Shown in pieces: positions 63,979-64,000 of a DNA stretch of 64,000 nt; the first letter of the stretch is position 1; each line of letters begins with the position of its first letter. Source of the DNA: Vigna angularis. Lineage: Eukaryota > Streptophyta > Magnoliopsida > Fabales > Fabaceae. The stretch is taken from NCBI RefSeq assembly GCF_016808095.1, contig NC_068971.1, forward strand, positions 24,416,501 through 24,480,500. Reading direction: 5' to 3'. The position numbers and the translations under genes are program-made. The notes beneath the pieces were generated by a model, which was given only the letters and a program-made list of their open reading frames with translations, was not told the origin of the DNA and did not search any database.

Positions 63979-64000
63979 TAATAATAATAATAATAATAAT
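63893..64000. repeat. (AAT)n array 3, continuation to the window end
   Basis: AAT units resume directly after element B, with one ATTAAT variant at about 63977. The far end of the array is outside the window. Confidence 0.96.

Overview
The window is nuclear DNA of a flowering plant. It is AT-rich, intron-containing and built mostly of nested plant retrotransposons and DNA transposons. The repeat families (Tekay-like and Athila-like gypsy elements, Tnt1-like copia, LTRs carrying reiterated GTTCGGTC, ACCGCTGAGCGGT or TTAATCGATTAA words) suggest a legume of the Phaseolus/Vigna group. That placement is inference. Three host genes can be supported: one large plastid gene, VIPP1, and a pair of small secreted cysteine-rich peptide genes. 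Both kinds were found by joining exons.

Layout. 1-9528: a gypsy element (A) with a gutted interior, cut by the window start and carrying a 3.7-kb CACTA element. 9529-12418: AT-rich DNA with a 1.2-kb CACTA-like element that contains a long foldback. 12419-17219: a complete but dead copia element with a 5-bp TSD. 17220-22972: non-coding repeat-derived DNA. 22973-25531 and 27031-42838: two copies of one duplicated segment. Each holds a defensin-like gene, a copia gag remnant and an (AAT)n array, and a gypsy LTR fragment (C) lies between them. The second copy was invaded by a Mutator-like element (28012-39967, 9-bp TSD), which was in turn invaded by an Athila-like element (28985-38853) with an abnormal inverted LTR. 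42839-47616: decayed gypsy and copia remnants. 47617-53154: VIPP1 on the minus strand, 11 exons, 326 codons. 53201-54529: a 1.3-kb (AAT)n array beginning 46 bp upstream of the VIPP1 start codon. 54530-63892: a nearly pristine gypsy element (B) inserted inside that array, which resumes at 63893 and runs off the window.

How the parts relate. The clearest biological point is that VIPP1, needed for thylakoid membrane formation, now has its start codon next to a giant microsatellite and a very young 9.4-kb retrotransposon. Any ancestral promoter must lie more than 10.8 kb away, or have been lost or replaced. The defensin-like pair shows replacement-rich divergence after duplication. The transposons record a readable order: segment duplication, MULE insertion (unit 1 keeps the empty site), then Athila-like insertion into the MULE. 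Several unrelated LTR and CACTA families independently carry dense arrays of short, often palindromic words, and one word (GTTCGGTC / GACCGAACGGTC) is shared between copia and gypsy elements.
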